A DNA stretch of 64,000 bases from Amylostereum areolatum. Taxonomy: Eukaryota > Basidiomycota > Agaricomycetes > Russulales > Stereaceae. The stretch covers positions 1,426,001 to 1,490,000 of the forward strand of contig SAXG01000003.1 in NCBI GenBank assembly GCA_012932865.1. The letters run 5' to 3'. Position 1 is the first letter of the stretch. Each line of letters opens with the position of its first letter. Below are positions 47,053 to 56,568 of the stretch, in pieces. The notes under the pieces are model-generated. The model searched no databases. It was not told the DNA's origin and saw only the letters and a program-made list of their open reading frames with translations. Both the position numbers and the translations under genes were made by a program.

Positions 47053-49554
47053 ATGAGCAAACGCACAACCCGTACCTCTACTTCGAAGCCGCAACAGCGC
47101 ACGACATCCCCGACACAGGCTGCCAGCACACCGGCGTTGACCAGGGGCGAGAAAGCCAAAGCAACCCGAGCTCGCACCAAAGCCGCTGCGCTCGCACTCC
47201 AGAATGCGAATGAGTCGTCTTCTAACCCAGCAGGTGCGTTAGGTTTTGCACCATACAGACGAATTCTACGAGACTTACCATTGTGTCATCAGAACCAGTC
47301 CTTGTGCCAGTGGCCCCCGGTGCGTGTTCATTTGGTGCCGTTTTCCTCAATTCTCATTGACCTATATGAATAACATTTCAGCCGACACTACTGCTCCTGT
47401 CCCCGCAAAAAAGCGCAAGGCCCATACCTCGAACGTTGACCTTGTTGGCAGTGCGGACGCAGTCGAACCACCCAGCAAAAAGACAAAAGCCCGTAAAGGT
47501 GCGTATCTCTCACGCTGTGGTGCAGTGACGCGTCGTCCAACTAATTTTCATCTTCCAGGACGTGTTCCTCCACTCGTCCTGGACGAGGACACGCCGCCGC
47601 TGGCTCCACTGAAGATCTGGTCAGACCAGACGGCTCCAGCTCCTTCTCGTACATTGGCAGCCTCGGGCAACGTTCCGGTTGCGGCTATCGAGGTACGGGG
47701 TTTTCTTGCAACTCTCGGATTCGGTTTACTTACCTCGAGGGATACACAGGTCGACGACGACGACGACAGCTCCCTGCCCGCACTCTCTGATACGGAGGGC
47801 GAGAACTCAGAGCCGGACGACATGGAGGAGATGCATTGTATGGCCAAGGGGAACTCCCGGGCCCTCCAGAAAGCTATGGATCTTGAGGTGCGCCCCATAT
47901 TTCGCGCATCTTCCACTCAAAATTGGACTGATGCACGCAATGACAGCGTCCTCAATGGATGCGCTCACTTGTCAAGTCCCCTGTGCCGCAGAACATCCAT
48001 GCGGTGACGGTCTTTTCCGCCTTGGTTCCATCCCCGTCCTTCCACGCGATATCCACCGGAACTCCCGAAGGTCTGGCACTGCTACCCGCTCCAACTTCTC
48101 AGGCTCCCCCGGCAGTCGTGGCAGGCAATCAGACAATGCCCAACCCCTCTGAACATCAAGAGGATGATATGCCCGAGCTTGTGACAGGTCTGTAACATCC
48201 GTCTCTCCTTGTTTCTTTCTACTTATATCATCTTAGATGGTGCTACTGTTCCCTCTGCACCTCAACCGGATGCTACGCCTCTGCCGCCGGTCGCTGCGCC
48301 TGCCACGCAACAACCTTTGCAACATACCGACGGACTCGTTGGAGGTAACTTTTCTCAGAGTCGCATGTGGCGAATCCTGGGTCTGGTAGGTGACCGATAT
48401 GTATCTGATGCCGACGGTCCTATAGGAGCTGGTGTTGTCAGCCTTCCCGACGCAACAATTACCGATCCCAACGAGCCTCACCCTCCACACACCGACCTGG
48501 TCCTTCCGCCCCAAGGACAACGGATGCGCCTTTCGCATCAGTCTGACATTGTTCAGCGGATGGTTCGCGACGCATTCATGCAGCTTATGCTCCATCTGTA
48601 CTTCGTCAACAGTTTTCCTGATGGCATCTTGGCTGCCTCGTTTGCTCGGCAAGCTCTGACTGTTGCAGCATCACTGCGGGAGGTTTGCCGTCACATATAT
48701 AGGCGTGTCTTGCAAGAAGGGGCATATCTCGAACCTCTCATTCCATTGGTACGTCCTGCAGCTCATCGTGAAGATCTGATTAACCATGTTATAGATTTCC
48801 GCTCGTGTCGCACTCTACCGCAAGACCGTCAAGGACCACAGTGATAGCCTCGTCGTGGCAATGTTCAATCTACTTCCGAACGGAGTGCACTGTGAACAAA
48901 GGGTGACCGCTGCACTGTTGGACTATGCGTATATTTTCCGTCGCAACTCGCCGGTAATTTACATACATTGTCAGCTTATCGAGTTTCAACTAACGATACC
49001 TAGGATGGTTTGACGGGAGCTGTGCGCCGTAGCTGGCCGTACCGCCATCCCATCGGCATCACAATCATGAACCGTCTGCTTTTTGCGCGGGGCCTCGCGA
49101 ACCAGCAACGTCCATGGTTTCCATTTCGCGTCGACTCTGTCACCAACGAGTATCAGCTTGAGCTCCCTCAAGCTCTTGTTGCACTCGTGTACACGGCGGT
49201 ACGTAACACTTCTCGCATCTCACCGGCAATACTAACACATCTTTCGGATACTAGGTCTATGCATCTCTATATGAACACCGTTCCGGTCAGCAACAGAGGG
49301 GCGATTTCTCCTCCGACGCATTCCTTGACGTCTACAACGGCCACATTGCGACTCTCGAGAACATCAGGACCACTCGCCCAGAGCACTACCACCGCATGAT
49401 GTTCAATCTGTACACGGAGGTCTCGTAAGTCCAAATCAACACTACCGTGATATAATCATACTAACCTCCGCCTAGAGCTGCTGGCACATCTTCTCCTGCC
49501 CCAAATGCAGTCTTTGCCGGGGATATCGCGGCAATTGAGTTTGAGGATGCGTAA
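47053..49554 (+). CDS. Transposon-borne protein, DUF6532-like
   Basis: Second gene of the element, read from several exons. It starts MSKRTTRTSTSKPQQRTTSPT, a basic Ser/Thr-rich opening with nuclear-localisation-like stretches (AKKRKAH, SKKTKARK), then an acidic linker (VDDDDDSSLPALSDTEGENSEPDD). The C-terminal domain reads DIVQRMVRDAFMQLMLHLYFVNSFPDG, REVCRHIYRRVLQEG, SARVALYRKTVKDHSD, IGITIMNRLLFARGLANQQ, PWFPFRVD and PQALVALVYTAVYASLYE, ending GDIAAIEFEDA. This resembles the DUF6532 family, frequent near mobile elements of mushroom-forming fungi; its function is not known. The name rests on memory of the family pattern and is less certain than the reading frame. Confidence 0.6.
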
Positions 49555-49905
49555 ATTGTGTACTCCCACCGCCTCCCCCATCATACACTGTTCTCTTTCC
49601 TTGCGTCGTTATACCTGTCTCGTTCGTCCTGCCCCCACTTACGTCCTGTCTACTAATGTCTTTCGTGTCCATACTTACCACTACTCTCCATTCCGTATTC
49701 TGCCTCCCATCCCCCGCTACGCGTGTCCACTCGTTTACGTTTCATCCCCCCCCCCGCCCGGCTGTCTGTTTGTATCGTACTATCCTGCCCTGTGCTAATG
49801 TTTCTAATGACCATAATTCTGGTCTAAACCGTTTGAACCCGCGAGCTAACCCCGAACAAATGGCACGGGTATATGTCTTCCTAAATTTATCCTAATGTAC
49901 TAAAC

Positions 49906-49916
49906 CCTTGCCAAGG
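49906..49916. repeat. Subterminal palindrome near right end
   Basis: CCTTGCCAAGG, followed by GCGGACGC and GCCGCCTTAGC; together with CCTAAACTCCTAAGCC near 50010 these mirror the CTAAGG repeats inside the left end. The stretch 49555-50062 holds no gene. Confidence 0.4.
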
Positions 49917-50062
49917 CGGACGCACCGACCGCCGCCTTAGCAAAACCTAGTACAGTTTTAGGCCAGGATTACCCGTCATTTTGCTTCTAATAAGAGGGGG
50001 ACCTTCCTAAACTCCTAAGCCGCAAATTAGAGCCAATAAGATCAAATTATTACAATTTTGCA

Positions 50063-50075
50063 GGGGAGGTTTTCC
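50063..50075 (-). repeat. Right terminal inverted repeat of the transposon
   Basis: GGGGAGGTTTTCC on the plus strand, the exact reverse complement of 43157-43169. Confidence 0.65.
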
Positions 50076-50078
50076 CAG
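50076..50078. repeat. Target-site duplication CAG, right copy
   Basis: CAG directly after the right inverted repeat, equal to 43154-43156. Confidence 0.55.
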
Positions 50079-50856
50079 AGCACCTCATATTCTGAGTGTT
50101 CGTCCTCTGCAGCGTCCTCCGCTTCGACAGCTACTCGAGTCTCTTCCACCTGCTCATCAAGCTCCGCGTCGTCCTCGTTAACGTCCGATATTTCGTGTTC
50201 CGGGGCCTCAACGGGGACATCGATGTAATCGACGGTCACGCCCGAGCCAGCGAGAGCTTCCTGGGGTGTGCGGACCACGAGAGCGCCGGTGCCGAGGCCA
50301 CCACGCGAGGCCATCGAATGAGTAGCGGTGATCGCTTGCGGATCGAAGAGCTTCGGCTCAGATATGCGCATAGGTTTGGCAGCCCTGGCATAGGGAGCGG
50401 ACTGAGAGCCCGAGGATGAAGTGCGGGTAAGCCATGAAATGGGGCTGGAGAACGAGGGCTTGCGACCGTGGTGGGAAGGTCTGTGAGACATGGATGAGGG
50501 AGGGGCCGAGTGGGGATGTGAATCGTTCATGGTGGACGAAGAAGTGCGGAGGGGTTTATTTGGGTCGAGGGGGTAGGAGATGGGAGGGTGAGGGTGAGCG
50601 CGCGTGGCGGAATGCATGTTTTGAATGCGGAGCGGAACGTGGGTGATGGATGTCGATGGGGACGAGAATTTGCAAGTGACAAGCTTTTGAAGAGTGGCAT
50701 GTCGAGGCGAGAAGACAATATGATGCACAAGACACAACAAGAGCGCGCGCGGAGGACAATAGCTGCCTTCTGCTTCAGGCCGCCCACAATCCACAATAGC
50801 GGCCTTCAATAGAACAATGACCCTCCACCGCACGTGATTCATCTCATCCTTCTCCC

Positions 50857-51513
50857 ATGACGCCCACTCAAAACTTTCGTCTCAGTCTTCCTTCCGTCCT
50901 CCAACACATTTCCCCTTCCCTCGCCGCCTGCCACGCCGCACGCGCACGCATCTTGGAACCTGAGGACACTTCTCTCGCCCTCTCACATTGCCACAAATGT
51001 GGCACCTATCTCCTCGACGGCTCAGGTTCCATTCGTACCACACGCCTTGCACGCTCCAGCAAACGCCGTACACGTTGCACAACCCATCTCCGGACCCATT
51101 GCACCGTGTGCGGTCACGTTGGTTGTGTTCCCCTTCCCCCCACAGACGGTGACGCGCCCTCTGCATCCTTCCCCATGCCCCGAGCGAGCGCTCGCTTGGT
51201 GAACCCCCCATCCACCATGGCCTCCGCGCCACACGCGATTTCATCTCGCCCCGCACCGTCTGCACTCGACAAAACTTCTCAGCACGCACCCTCGTCGCGA
51301 TCGCACTCCACTCTAAATCCCTCACCATCTGTCCACCCCCTCCCCATTTCGGCCGCCTCGCAGTCGCAGACTGCACCTCAAACACAAGTCAAAAAGACCC
51401 GGGCCAAGAAGAAAGCAGGGTTGCATGAACTTCTGGCGCGCAATCGAGACAAGCAGCAGCAGGCAAGCGGACAGCCCGGTGCAGGTCTGTCCGCTTTCTT
51501 AACCGATCTCTGA
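50857..51513 (+). CDS. Rpr2/Snm1/Rpp21-like zinc protein
   Basis: A single-exon frame of 218 residues. The N-terminal helix (SVLQHISPSLAACHAARARIL) is followed by a zinc-ribbon arrangement with CHKCG (Cys45, Cys48) and CTVCGH (Cys82, Cys85), with the basic stretch TTRLARSSKRRTRC between them. This is the layout of the Rpr2/Rpp21/Snm1 family of RNase P and RNase MRP subunits. A low-complexity Ser/Pro tail follows, and a basic Lys/Arg segment (KKTRAKKKAGLHELLARNRDK) comes before the end. Which of the RNase P or MRP subunits it is cannot be decided here. It is divergent from the BTB gene with about 240 bases between starts. Confidence 0.7.
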   Translation: MTPTQNFRLSLPSVLQHISPSLAACHAARARILEPEDTSLALSHCHKCGTYLLDGSGSIRTTRLARSSKRRTRCTTHLRTHCTVCGHVGCVPLPPTDGDAPSASFPMPRASARLVNPPSTMASAPHAISSRPAPSALDKTSQHAPSSRSHSTLNPSPSVHPLPISAASQSQTAPQTQVKKTRAKKKAGLHELLARNRDKQQQASGQPGAGLSAFLTDL

Positions 51514-51685
51514 AGGGGCAGCAAGAAACCGTGACATATGGCTCGTTACCGTACCAAGAGGCCGTGGCATACAAATACCTCTGTATAGTGTACCGTCTAC
51601 TCCAAACGTTCGGCGTTCAGTTCTGTATCCCCTCCCACAAATTCCCAGAGATACGGATACTTTCGTCCGCATTCGAAACCGTCCT

Positions 51686-53110
51686 TTATGCGACATCCTC
51701 GGAGGTCTTCTCCCGCGCATCCGCCTCAGGCACCGGCTCTGTTTGAGCGGTTGACGGCGAGATAAACCTTCCGGGCCAGAAGGGGACGTAGACCACCACG
51801 GCGATGAACAGCGGAAGTGTGTCCAGCCCGTAGAACAGTCTTTCAGACTACCCAAGTTAAAACATGAGCGTCCAAACCCATTGCATGCAAACACGAGACG
51901 AACCCGCGCAATGGACCCTTGGAATCCTTGCGAGAGTTCGATTACACGGTACACGGACCGAATCTAGCACACGACGTCAACGATCGCCACACGCAAATAG
52001 AAAGAATGAAACGCACGATGATGCCAACGCAGCTGAGCAGCATTGCCCCGACAAGGGCCCGCCAGTCGTGGTACCACGGCAGACCAGCATCACGGGCCCA
52101 GGTCTTCGGCTCAAATTTGCGTACACGATACAGAAAGAGGAGGAAGACCGCGGTGAACGTGACGAAGGATACAAGCTGGATGACCAGGCCGCCCAAGAAG
52201 ATCTACAGCGAGTCATGTTGAAGTCGCGTTCAAAATCATAATGCTGGGAACCCACGTTAGACCCTGTCTTTGCCGCATCTGCCGAGTTCGCACCGATGGA
52301 CACGCCGCCCCCTGCCGCCTGGAAAAAATCGTGGGATTGAGCGTCAGGTGTAGGAAATTCAAAGTCCTCTTACCTGGATGAGGAAAGTCACGATATCCGA
52401 TATAAGGAAAGTGATCATGACCCTCTCCGGTCGGATGACGAGATATTGGCCTGCGTTCACATGGCGTGCGAGCCGTCCAAGGAGGATATAATCTGCTGCG
52501 ATGAACGCGCAAGGCTACGCGAACTCGATCAATTTACAGAGACAAGAAGAGAAGAGGACACGCACAGAAAGGACGACGAAGAGGTATTCGACAATGTAGA
52601 TTGCCTTGCTCTCCGGGTTCAGTGTGAGGCCAAACCGGCTGCCGATGCCGATGGAGAACGCTGACGGTGATTGGGTGTCGGCAGGTCCAGATAGTTGAGG
52701 GATGTGAAGGAACGTACTATATTCACCGATGACCATGCAGGACATCCACCACGCGCCCCACTTGAACATGCTAGCCGTCTGCACGAGTGCCGATGCCACG
52801 ATCAGACCTGCACGTTTGCAATCGGACGGCGGCGCACGAAGACATTCGACGTCAACCCAACCCATTAATTAAAACCCGCCATGGAAGAAGCACGGTTAGA
52901 ACCAAACAGCGTAGAGGGGGGATTAGGTCACTGACTAAAGGCGATGGCCGTGAGGGTGTTTGAGGCGATGTATCCCAGGGGGTTGTATGGATCGTTCGCG
53001 GGATCGAGAAAAGGATCTGCTGGGTGGGGCAGGTTTGGTCCATATTGCTTTGCCAATACACATGAGGCCCAAGCAAGACCAATAAAAAGGAGGACAAAGG
53101 AGCGGGGCAT
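51686..53110 (-). CDS. RTA1-family membrane protein, copy 1
   Basis: Lipid-translocating-exporter (RTA1) type protein with seven or so membrane helices. The start at 53110 gives a signal-like helix (MPRSFVLLFIGLAWASCVLA), then DPYNPLGYIASNTLTAIAF. Further exons give AGLIVASALVQTASMFKWGAWWM, EYLFVVLSPCAFIAADYILLGRLARH, FLISDIVTFLIQ, the hallmark loop AAGGGVSIGANSADAAKTGSN and IFLGGLVIQLVSFVTF. Later come IIRSVYRVIELSQGFQGSIA and LFYGLDTLPLFIAVVVYVPFWPGRF before a short polar tail. The family includes yeast Rsb1 and Rta1, tied to sphingolipid movement and resistance to membrane-active compounds. About seven introns. A paralogue follows upstream on the same strand. Confidence 0.85.
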
Positions 53111-53891
53111 CGCTCAGGGGAAGGTGGGGGATAAGACGAAACAGCCACGAACGCGGGGGAGTACCTATACTTTCTCAGCTGGCCGTATATATGCATCAGG
53201 TCTCCCTGAATGTGTCCATGCCGAGCGTCTATAATCCAGGGCAAGACTTACACCTAGGTAGTCGAACGCGATGCCGTCTCGGGCTTGCCGCTCGCACCGA
53301 TGCTGCGCCAAGTCTGTCAGCGTACCAGTTGCCGGTGGACCTGTGGCGACCCATCGCTCGATGCGTCGACTTCTGGCAGTGCCACCGAGGCTCCTAGCGC
53401 ATACGATAGCACCAGGATGGCAGATCGAGATGTACCCGTTGTCTTCTATGTGTAAGGTGCTTTCGAACCATTGATTCCGACGGTGGAGCGCACCCCGAGA
53501 TGCCCGATTACATTCCGGCGGCAAGCGGCAAAGGCAAACAATGATGAAATGAGGTCGAGGGGGGTTCCTGGAGAGCATCGTGGCGGTGTCGCACTTCAGC
53601 TTCAGCGCGCAGACACCATGCTCAGAAGCAGACCTTCGTAGTTCAGGATTTGGATTCGAACCGGACGGTTTATGTCAGTTTGTTCAACTGAATAGGAGCC
53701 ATTTAAAGCTGGTCACGGTCACGTGCGACCTTCTTGCTATAAACAAGATTACTGTAAATGTAATTCGCCGAGCGCTTTGCAAGTATGGCGATATCAGGCG
53801 TCCAAAAGCGTGTTCCTATAGTACCACGTCAATTCTGTGGTCCCAAGATATCCAGCAAAATGTAAGCGTACGAAAGAGAAACAGTCCGAAA
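53111..53891. other. Spacer between the two RTA1-family genes
   Basis: No gene supported. It contains the promoter of copy 1 and the 3' region of copy 2, both on the minus strand. A tRNA-like B-box at about 53650 does not fold as a tRNA. Confidence 0.5.
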
Positions 53892-55381
53892 TTACCCGCC
53901 GACCGTCTTCCTAGCGGACAAAGGAATGTGATCCATCTGTTCAGGCGAAACAGAGCGCGACTCGCGGATGAAACGCCCGGGCCAGAATAAGGCATATACC
54001 GAGATCGCCATCCATATAAACAGTACGTCGAAAGCGTAGAAGTACGCCTCGGTGAGCGCGATGTAATCGAAGAATCCAATGCTACCCCGGAAGGGTATGA
54101 CAGCTGACGACGTCAAGAGATAGCACAAACCTGATTTCAACGATACGATAGATGGATCGCTCCTACCCATGCAAGGATGAGTCTGGTAGAGGCTACCAAC
54201 GAACTGAACTACGTCGTACCGTGATACAGATGCAGCTGAACACCATGGTAGCCGCCAACGCTCGCCAGTCGTTCAGCCAACCCCGCCGGGCGTCGCAAGT
54301 CCAAACCTTGGGCTCCAACCTATACACACGCCAGATAAACAGGGATAAGGTCGCGGTGAAGAAGAGGAAAGAAGCTGGTTGGAGAGCAAGCCCGGCAATG
54401 AATATCTGCAAGATCAGTTAGATGCCGCGCGTCCCATCGAGAATATCAGTTTAGAGACGCGCATGATCACCGAGCTGCTTCTTGTCGATATCGGTCGAAG
54501 CTACGGCAAGGGCCCCTCCACGGCACCAGCCTGGGTACATATAATTAACTTCGTATCACGACGGCGTTTGCTGAGGCTCAACTGAATCATACCTGGACTA
54601 AGAAAGTGACGATGTCCGAGGTGAGAAAGACAAAAGTGACGCGGTTTGGAGAGACGAGGGGATGGCGGTCTGCGTCGAGATGCTGTGCCAGTCGTCCAAG
54701 AACGACGTACTCGGCGGCGACAAAAGCACACGGCTTGATAAACTATGCATCAGCAGAGATGCTAAACCTACAAAGGAACACTTACATACTGATAGAATGA
54801 TCAGCAGATATTGGACTTTGAACGCCGTAGAATTCTCGGGATCCGAGTGTAATTTGAAGCGGAAAGCAAGACCGACGGCGTAAGCTAAGCAGAGCATGTC
54901 AAAGCACAGTCGATCGCACCAGAAAGCTATTAACATACCCATTTCACCGCTAAACAAGGCCCACATCCACCATCCTCCCCACTTCCACACCGAAACAAGC
55001 TGGGTGATGGTGACGACGCGAGGACTGAGACAGATGTCAGATGAAGGACCACACAGAGCCACGATGGCGACTTACTGACAGAGATTGTTGTCAACGTGTT
55101 ATTGGCAACATATCGAAGAAGATTATAAGGGTCGCTGAACGGTACTTGTTAGGAGTCGACGTATAGGTCAGTGAGTAACCTTACTTGGCCGGATCCGCAA
55201 AAAGGTCTGCTGGACGGGGACCGAGGTCACCACTTGCCAATACGGGCGTAGTCAACTGAAGGACGAAGAGCAAGATAGATGTAAGTAACAAAAAAATTGT
55301 CTGAGGTGTGGCGACGTCATTCAGGCGATCGCGAGAGAGATGGGAAGATGTACGCAAGAGAAAGATACTCTCGACCGTCAT
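53892..55381 (-). CDS. RTA1-family membrane protein, copy 2
   Basis: Same fold and order as copy 1: TPQTIFLLLTSILLFVLQ, DPYNLLRYVANNTLTTIS, LVSVWKWGGWWMWALFSGE, YLLIILSPCAFVAAEYVVLGRLAQHL, FLTSDIVTFLVQ and a loop RGGALAVASTDIDKKQLG. Then IFIAGLALQPASFLFF, RSIYRIVEIR, AYFYAFDVLFIWMAISVYALFWPGRFI and the end KTVGG. All splice joins I checked keep the frame. The start is less sure: ATG 55381 gives a longer polar N-terminus before the first helix than in copy 1. It shares the conserved CAF(I/V)AA(D/E)Y and SDIVTFL(I/V)Q stretches with copy 1 but is clearly diverged, so the duplication is not recent. Confidence 0.82.
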
Positions 55382-56568
55382 GTGGGCTGGTTTATATGCC
55401 AAAGATGCATGCCCTTGGGCTGAGCGAGAATCGAAGCGTACCGCCTTCAAGGCTGGTTCGGGAGAGCGGGTTGTATCGTCAGCTCATCGTCTAAGCGGAT
55501 AGAGTTACCGGAAGTTCTCATCGCTATAGGTCTTGTCCCATCAAACATCAAGAGAGGGCTGTGTGTGTGTGTAGAACGCTTGCTGCGTACAACGATAGTA
55601 GTCGTTGGTGGTGTCTCGAGTCATTGAGTGCAAGATTGGAATACCGGCAAGCCAAATGACTCGAGGAGTTCCCGAGATCCCGTTGGAGGTATGATTGGAC
55701 AAAATGGAGGGGAAGTACTGACATCCCGGTTCTAGTACTGCAGTGATTCGCACCTGTCTTTCAGGATTACATCGCGACTGCTGATATACTTCATTAAGGC
55801 AAAAAGATCGACGCGTCCTCGTATACTGAGGTAGAGTTAGCTTAGACTACTTTGAACAACATGATGTGCCCTGGTGGCAGGCGCGACAAAAGGGAAGCGC
55901 CTACGGAACATCGACTTGTTTACGCCTTGGGTGCCCATAAATCGTACAACTCTCTGTCCTGAGGATCAAAACATGTCACAATGGAAGGATCCGAGCGAAT
56001 TGACAGCTTCCCCGTTGGTGTTTCAACGAAGCCGGGGCGGATATGAAAGCGTGAGGCTGATGCACTCAGGCTGGCGGAAAATGTAGAGTTCGTGGGCGAA
56101 TGGTCGCTCGGAGGTTGCTATGTAGTAAGGAAGCGCATTTTGAATACCACGAGGTGATGAAAGGAAGTACATTCTCACCTCTTCAGCGCCGTGCGCGGAT
56201 GCAAAACCAGAAGCGCGACTGCGAAGTTGAGACAGAGTCAACGGCGTGTCATGGCGGGGGTCACGCCCTGAAAGATCCTGATAAGTAAAGTTGACATTAT
56301 CCCGTGGATATGGGAGACGAAAAACCTGAAGGAGTCATTGGAGCTGTTGTATACATGCTGCGTCGTCGACTGGCCCTCGACAGAGCGACACACGAAATAA
56401 ACGTTAGCTGAGACTGACTCGGAGAGAGCAGAGAGCGTTACCGTGACGGCACGCGTTCGCGACGCGACAGCGTTACAACGCGTTATGCACGGATTATGAA
56501 CGTGACAAGACAAGTTCATCGCTCTTCTCCAAACCATCCATCGTCGCTGTGGCCAGGATTCCTCCACC
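55382..56568. other. 1.2-kb intergenic region, no supported gene
   Basis: Between the divergent RTA1 copy 2 and VID27. Several frames of 60-120 codons exist on both strands but overlap one another, lack splice structure and show no family likeness. A GT/CA-rich microsatellite-like stretch (GTGTGTGTGTGTAG) is at about 55561. Confidence 0.45.

Larger units (their letters stand above)
43157..50075. mobile_element. Plavaka-type (CACTA-related) DNA transposon, 6.9 kb
   Basis: Bounded by 13-bp perfect inverted repeats (GGAAAACCTCCCC at 43157-43169, and its reverse complement at 50063-50075) and flanked by CAG on both sides. Inside are a transposase gene on the minus strand and a second gene on the plus strand, starting head to head at 46794 and 47053. 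Subterminal CTAAGG repeats and short palindromes lie near both ends. Three-base target duplications and short inverted repeats fit the CACTA/EnSpm superfamily, to which Plavaka elements of mushroom-forming fungi are related; the termini are not 'CACTA'. The transposase frame looks intact, so the insertion is probably young. It interrupts a BTB-protein gene. Confidence 0.75.
50042..50617 (-). pseudogene. N-terminal half of BTB protein, split by transposon
   Basis: The start at 50617 (MHSATRAHPHPPIS; a second ATG at 50530 is possible) is followed by a Ser/His-rich section and ISEPKLFDPQAITATHSMASRGG. It continues with GALVVRTPQEALAGSGVTVDYIDVPVEAPE and an acidic run ending SEYEVLW. At this point the frame enters the right inverted repeat and reads ENLPCKIVII before a stop at 50042, all inside the element. 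So only about 180 native residues remain, without the BTB domain. The C-terminal half is at 43153-41954 on the same strand. I know the general protein type from Agaricomycetes but no function. Confidence 0.7.

Noticed and set aside
43154..50078. Retrotransposon origin of the mobile region
   Set aside because: No long terminal repeats, reverse transcriptase motif or poly-A tail; the protein motifs and inverted ends are those of a DNA transposon.
53640..53680. GGATTTGGATTCGAACCGG, resembling a tRNA B-box
   Set aside because: The T-arm does not pair around the loop on either strand and no acceptor stem or anticodon arm can be formed.
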